The notes under the pieces: model-generated
Told to the model about the DNA's origin: nothing
The model's database searches: none
What the model saw: only the letters and a program-made list of their open reading frames with translations
Origin: Aliiroseovarius sp. S1339
GTDB taxonomy: Bacteria > Pseudomonadota > Alphaproteobacteria > Rhodobacterales > Rhodobacteraceae
NCBI RefSeq assembly: GCF_023195695.1
Contig: NZ_JALPQG010000004.1
Span: 124,001-188,000 of the forward strand
DNA: 64,000 bases
Reading direction: 5' to 3'
Shown: positions 61,599-64,000 of the stretch, in pieces
How the letters are laid out: each line of letters starts with the position of its first letter
How positions within the stretch are numbered: the stretch's first letter is position 1
Made by a program: the position numbers and the translations under genes

Positions 61599-64000
61599 TC
61601 ACTCGCCCGCTTTACGCATCGGCGTCAGCATCTGCGCCAGATAATGACCCGTGTAGCTTTCAGCGACCTGCGCCACCTTTTCCGGTGTGCCAGTCGCCAC
61701 GATCAACCCGCCCCCGTCGCCGCCCTCGGGACCGATATCAATCAGGTGGTCGGCCGTTTTCACCACATCCAGATTGTGCTCGATCACGACCACGGTATTA
61801 CCCTGATCAACCAACTCGTGCAGCACCTCAAGCAGCTTCCTGACATCCTCGAAATGCAGGCCCGTGGTCGGTTCGTCCAAGATATAAAGCGTGCGCCCGG
61901 TGGAGCGTTTGGACAGCTCTTTCGATAGCTTCACCCGCTGCGCTTCGCCGCCGGACAGCGTCGTCGCTTGCTGGCCCACCTTGATATAGCCAAGCCCGAC
62001 ACGCATCAGCGCATCCATCTTTTCGCGGATGGTCGGGACGGCCTGAAAGAAGGTCTGCGCATCCTCAACCGTCATATCAAGAACGTCGGCGATGCTTTTG
62101 CCTTTGAACTTAATTTCCAGCGTCTCGCGATTGTAGCGCGCACCGTTGCAGGTCTCGCAAGTGACATAAACATCGGGCAGGAAGTGCATTTCGATCTTGA
62201 TGACACCGTCGCCCTGACAGGCCTCACACCGCCCGCCTTTCACGTTGAAACTGAAGCGTCCGGGCTTGTAGCCGCGGGTCTTGGATTCCGGCAGGCCCGC
62301 GAACCAGTCACGGATCGGGGTGAACGCGCCGGTATAGGTCGCGGGGTTGGACCGCGGCGTGCGCCCGATGGGGCGCTGGTCGATGTCGATCACCTTGTCC
62401 AGATGCTCCAACCCCTTGATGGTTTCGCAGGGCGCAGGTGTCTGGCGCGCACCGTTCAGACGCATTGAGGCGGTCTTGAACAGCGTTTCAATCGTCAACG
62501 TCGATTTGCCCCCACCCGACACACCGGTCACGCAGACAAACTGGCCCAGCGGGAATGTGGCGGTCACGTTTTGCAGGTTGTTGCCAGTGGCCTTCACCAC
62601 CTTCACCGACTTTCCATTGCCCTTGCGCCGACGCGTCGGAACCGCGATTTCGCGCTTGCCGGTCAGATACTGCCCGGTGATCGAGGCGTCGCAGGCCGCA
62701 ATGTCGTCAGGTGTGCCGTGGGCGATCACCTCACCGCCATGGACACCCGCGCCGGGGCCCATGTCGAACACGTAATCCGCCTCACGAATGGCTTCTTCGT
62801 CATGTTCAACCACGATCACGCTATTGCCCTGATCGCGCAGGTTTTTCAGCGTGGTCAGAAGCCGCCCATTGTCGCGCTGGTGCAACCCGATCGAGGGTTC
62901 ATCCAGCACGTAAAGCACCCCCGTCAGGCCCGACCCGATCTGGCTGGCCAAACGAATACGCTGGCTTTCGCCCCCCGACAGCGTGCCGGAGTTGCGGCTG
63001 AGTGTCAGATATTCCAGCCCCACATTGTTCAGGAACCCAAGACGTTCGCGAATTTCTTTCAGGATCGCACGGGCAATCTCGTTCTTCTGGACGGTCAGGT
63101 GGTTTGGCGCATCCTCGATCCAGTCCAGCGCCTCGCGGATCGACATCTGAACCACCTGCCCCACATGCAGCCCGCCGATCTTCACCGCCAACGCTTCGTC
63201 GCGCAGGCGGAAGCCGCCACAGGCCCCGCAAGGGCGATTGTTCTGGTAGCGTTCAAATTCTTCGCGAATCCAGTTCGAATCCGTCTCGCGATAGCGGCGT
63301 TCCATGTTGGGAATGACGCCTTCGAAAGGACGGGTCACCTCATAGACGCGCCCGCCTTCATCGAAGCGGAACTTGATCTCTTCCTCGCCCGAGCCATACA
63401 GGAACACCTGCTGCACATGTTCGGGAAGATCTTTCCACGGTGTGCTCTTGTCGAACTCGTAATGGCGCGCGATGCTTTCGATGGTTTGCAGGAAGTAGGG
63501 CGACTTGCCCTTGCGCCACGGGGCCAGTGCGCCGTCATATATTTGCAGCGTGGCATCCGGTACGACGAGGCGTTCGTCAAAGAACAGTTCTTTGCCCAGC
63601 CCGTCGCAGACCGGACACGCCCCGAACGGTGCGTTGAACGAAAACAGGCGCGGCTCGATTTCAGGAATTGTGAAGCCTGACACGGGACAAGCGAAGTTTT
63701 CCGAGAAGGTGAAAATCTCTGGCTCACCCTCGGTCGGGGCGGTTTCCAACAGTGCGATTCCATCGGCCAAATCCAGCGCGGTGCGGAAGCTGTCGGCCAG
63801 CCGCTGATCCATGCCCTCGCGCACCACAACGCGGTCCACGACCACGTCGATATTGTGCCGATACTTCTTGTCCAACGTGGGGGGACTATCAAGCTCGTGC
63901 AACTCTCCGTTTACCTTAACGCGCTGGAATCCCTTCTTCTGAAGCTCTTGAAATTCCTTGCGATATTCGCCTTTTCGGTCCCGCACGATGGGGGCGAGAA
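61599..64000 (-). CDS. uvrA: Excinuclease ABC subunit A (5' end beyond window)
   Basis: About 800 codons of the C-terminal part of UvrA, the damage-recognition ATPase of nucleotide excision repair. The frame enters at the right edge ([21 protein letters not shown]) and stops at 61599. It includes a zinc-finger-like region ([13 protein letters not shown] and [12 protein letters not shown]), the ABC signature [33 protein letters not shown], a second Walker A ([14 protein letters not shown]) and a second signature [17 protein letters not shown] with [11 protein letters not shown]. The N-terminal ABC Walker A is missing only because of the window edge. Confidence 0.97.
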   Translation of the reverse strand, partial: LAPIVRDRKGEYRKEFQELQKKGFQRVKVNGELHELDSPPTLDKKYRHNIDVVVDRVVVREGMDQRLADSFRTALDLADGIALLETAPTEGEPEIFTFSENFACPVSGFTIPEIEPRLFSFNAPFGACPVCDGLGKELFFDERLVVPDATLQIYDGALAPWRKGKSPYFLQTIESIARHYEFDKSTPWKDLPEHVQQVFLYGSGEEEIKFRFDEGGRVYEVTRPFEGVIPNMERRYRETDSNWIREEFERYQNNRPCGACGGFRLRDEALAVKIGGLHVGQVVQMSIREALDWIEDAPNHLTVQKNEIARAILKEIRERLGFLNNVGLEYLTLSRNSGTLSGGESQRIRLASQIGSGLTGVLYVLDEPSIGLHQRDNGRLLTTLKNLRDQGNSVIVVEHDEEAIREADYVFDMGPGAGVHGGEVIAHGTPDDIAACDASITGQYLTGKREIAVPTRRRKGNGKSVKVVKATGNNLQNVTATFPLGQFVCVTGVSGGGKSTLTIETLFKTASMRLNGARQTPAPCETIKGLEHLDKVIDIDQRPIGRTPRSNPATYTGAFTPIRDWFAGLPESKTRGYKPGRFSFNVKGGRCEACQGDGVIKIEMHFLPDVYVTCETCNGARYNRETLEIKFKGKSIADVLDMTVEDAQTFFQAVPTIREKMDALMRVGLGYIKVGQQATTLSGGEAQRVKLSKELSKRSTGRTLYILDEPTTGLHFEDVRKLLEVLHELVDQGNTVVVIEHNLDVVKTADHLIDIGPEGGDGGGLIVATGTPEKVAQVAESYTGHYLAQMLTPMRKAGE

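Noticed and set aside
1-64000. CRISPR arrays, insertion sequences and prophage genes
   Set aside because: No regular direct-repeat array, transposase or phage structural gene was seen on either strand.

Overview
The window reads as a chromosomal segment of a marine alphaproteobacterium of the Rhodobacterales (Roseobacter group). The grounds are a Paracoccus/Pseudaminobacter-type sox locus, alphaproteobacterial marker families (CarD, FdxA, a Suv3-like helicase, DUF2852, DUF4167, the prfA-prmC-DUF4167 order), a B12-dependent ribonucleotide reductase alongside cobalamin genes, an Entner-Doudoroff-type zwf-pgl-pgi operon, and uniformly high-GC codon use. There is no prophage, insertion sequence, CRISPR array or rRNA operon. 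It is mostly core genome, with one tRNA-Pro(UGG). Functions are inferred from sequence motifs by eye; no database search was run.

Layout. 1-4.4 kb: thiosulfate oxidation, with soxV-soxX-soxY-soxZ (Z cut by the window edge) leftward and soxS-soxR-soxT rightward; inverted repeats lie in the soxV/soxS and soxV/soxX gaps, where the SoxR repressor would be expected. 4.5-13.6 kb: flavin reductase, a glycosyltransferase-like protein, a cold-shock protein, a VOC protein, metY, a SIMPL protein, and a 972-residue membrane protein that looks like a fusion of GspL/PilM-like and GspC/PilP-like domains. 13.6-17.3 kb: hppD with a divergent Lrp-type regulator, then divergent cobT and cobS. 17.3-22.5 kb: leftward block of TPR protein, Suv3-like helicase, S4 protein, fdxA and carD. 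22.7-28.9 kb: SCP2 protein and hydrolase, the zwf-pgl-pgi operon behind a perfect 16-bp palindrome, and a ureohydrolase. 28.9-33 kb: HNH nuclease, then overlapping cobK-alkA-esterase, and divergent cobA. 33-41.9 kb: MFS carrier, SnoaL-like protein, glnE, YbaK-like protein, cytochrome b561 and DUF2852 (both with strongly repeated upstream DNA), RDD protein, and Bpt transferase. 42-44.6 kb: ilvB-ilvH behind a leader peptide and transcription attenuator. 44.7-49.2 kb: a degenerate cold-shock-like protein and nrdJ with a candidate NrdR box. 50-64 kb: tRNA-Pro, DUF192, a double cold-shock protein, pdxH, fabI, gpt, DUF4167, prmC-prfA, DUF1499, agmatinase, M20 hydrolase, mazG, an iron-binding protein, and uvrA (cut by the right edge).

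How parts connect. cobT, cobS, cobK and cobA supply cobalamin steps, and nrdJ consumes adenosylcobalamin for DNA precursor synthesis. SoxXYZ with SoxV/SoxS oxidise thiosulfate and maintain SoxY thiol chemistry, while metY assimilates sulfide. prmC methylates the release factor encoded by the gene it overlaps. The clearest new regulatory element is the ilvB leader (15 codons, Val-Leu-Val-Leu-Val, with mutually exclusive hairpins). The most unusual gene is the GspL/GspC-like fusion at 10.7-13.6 kb.
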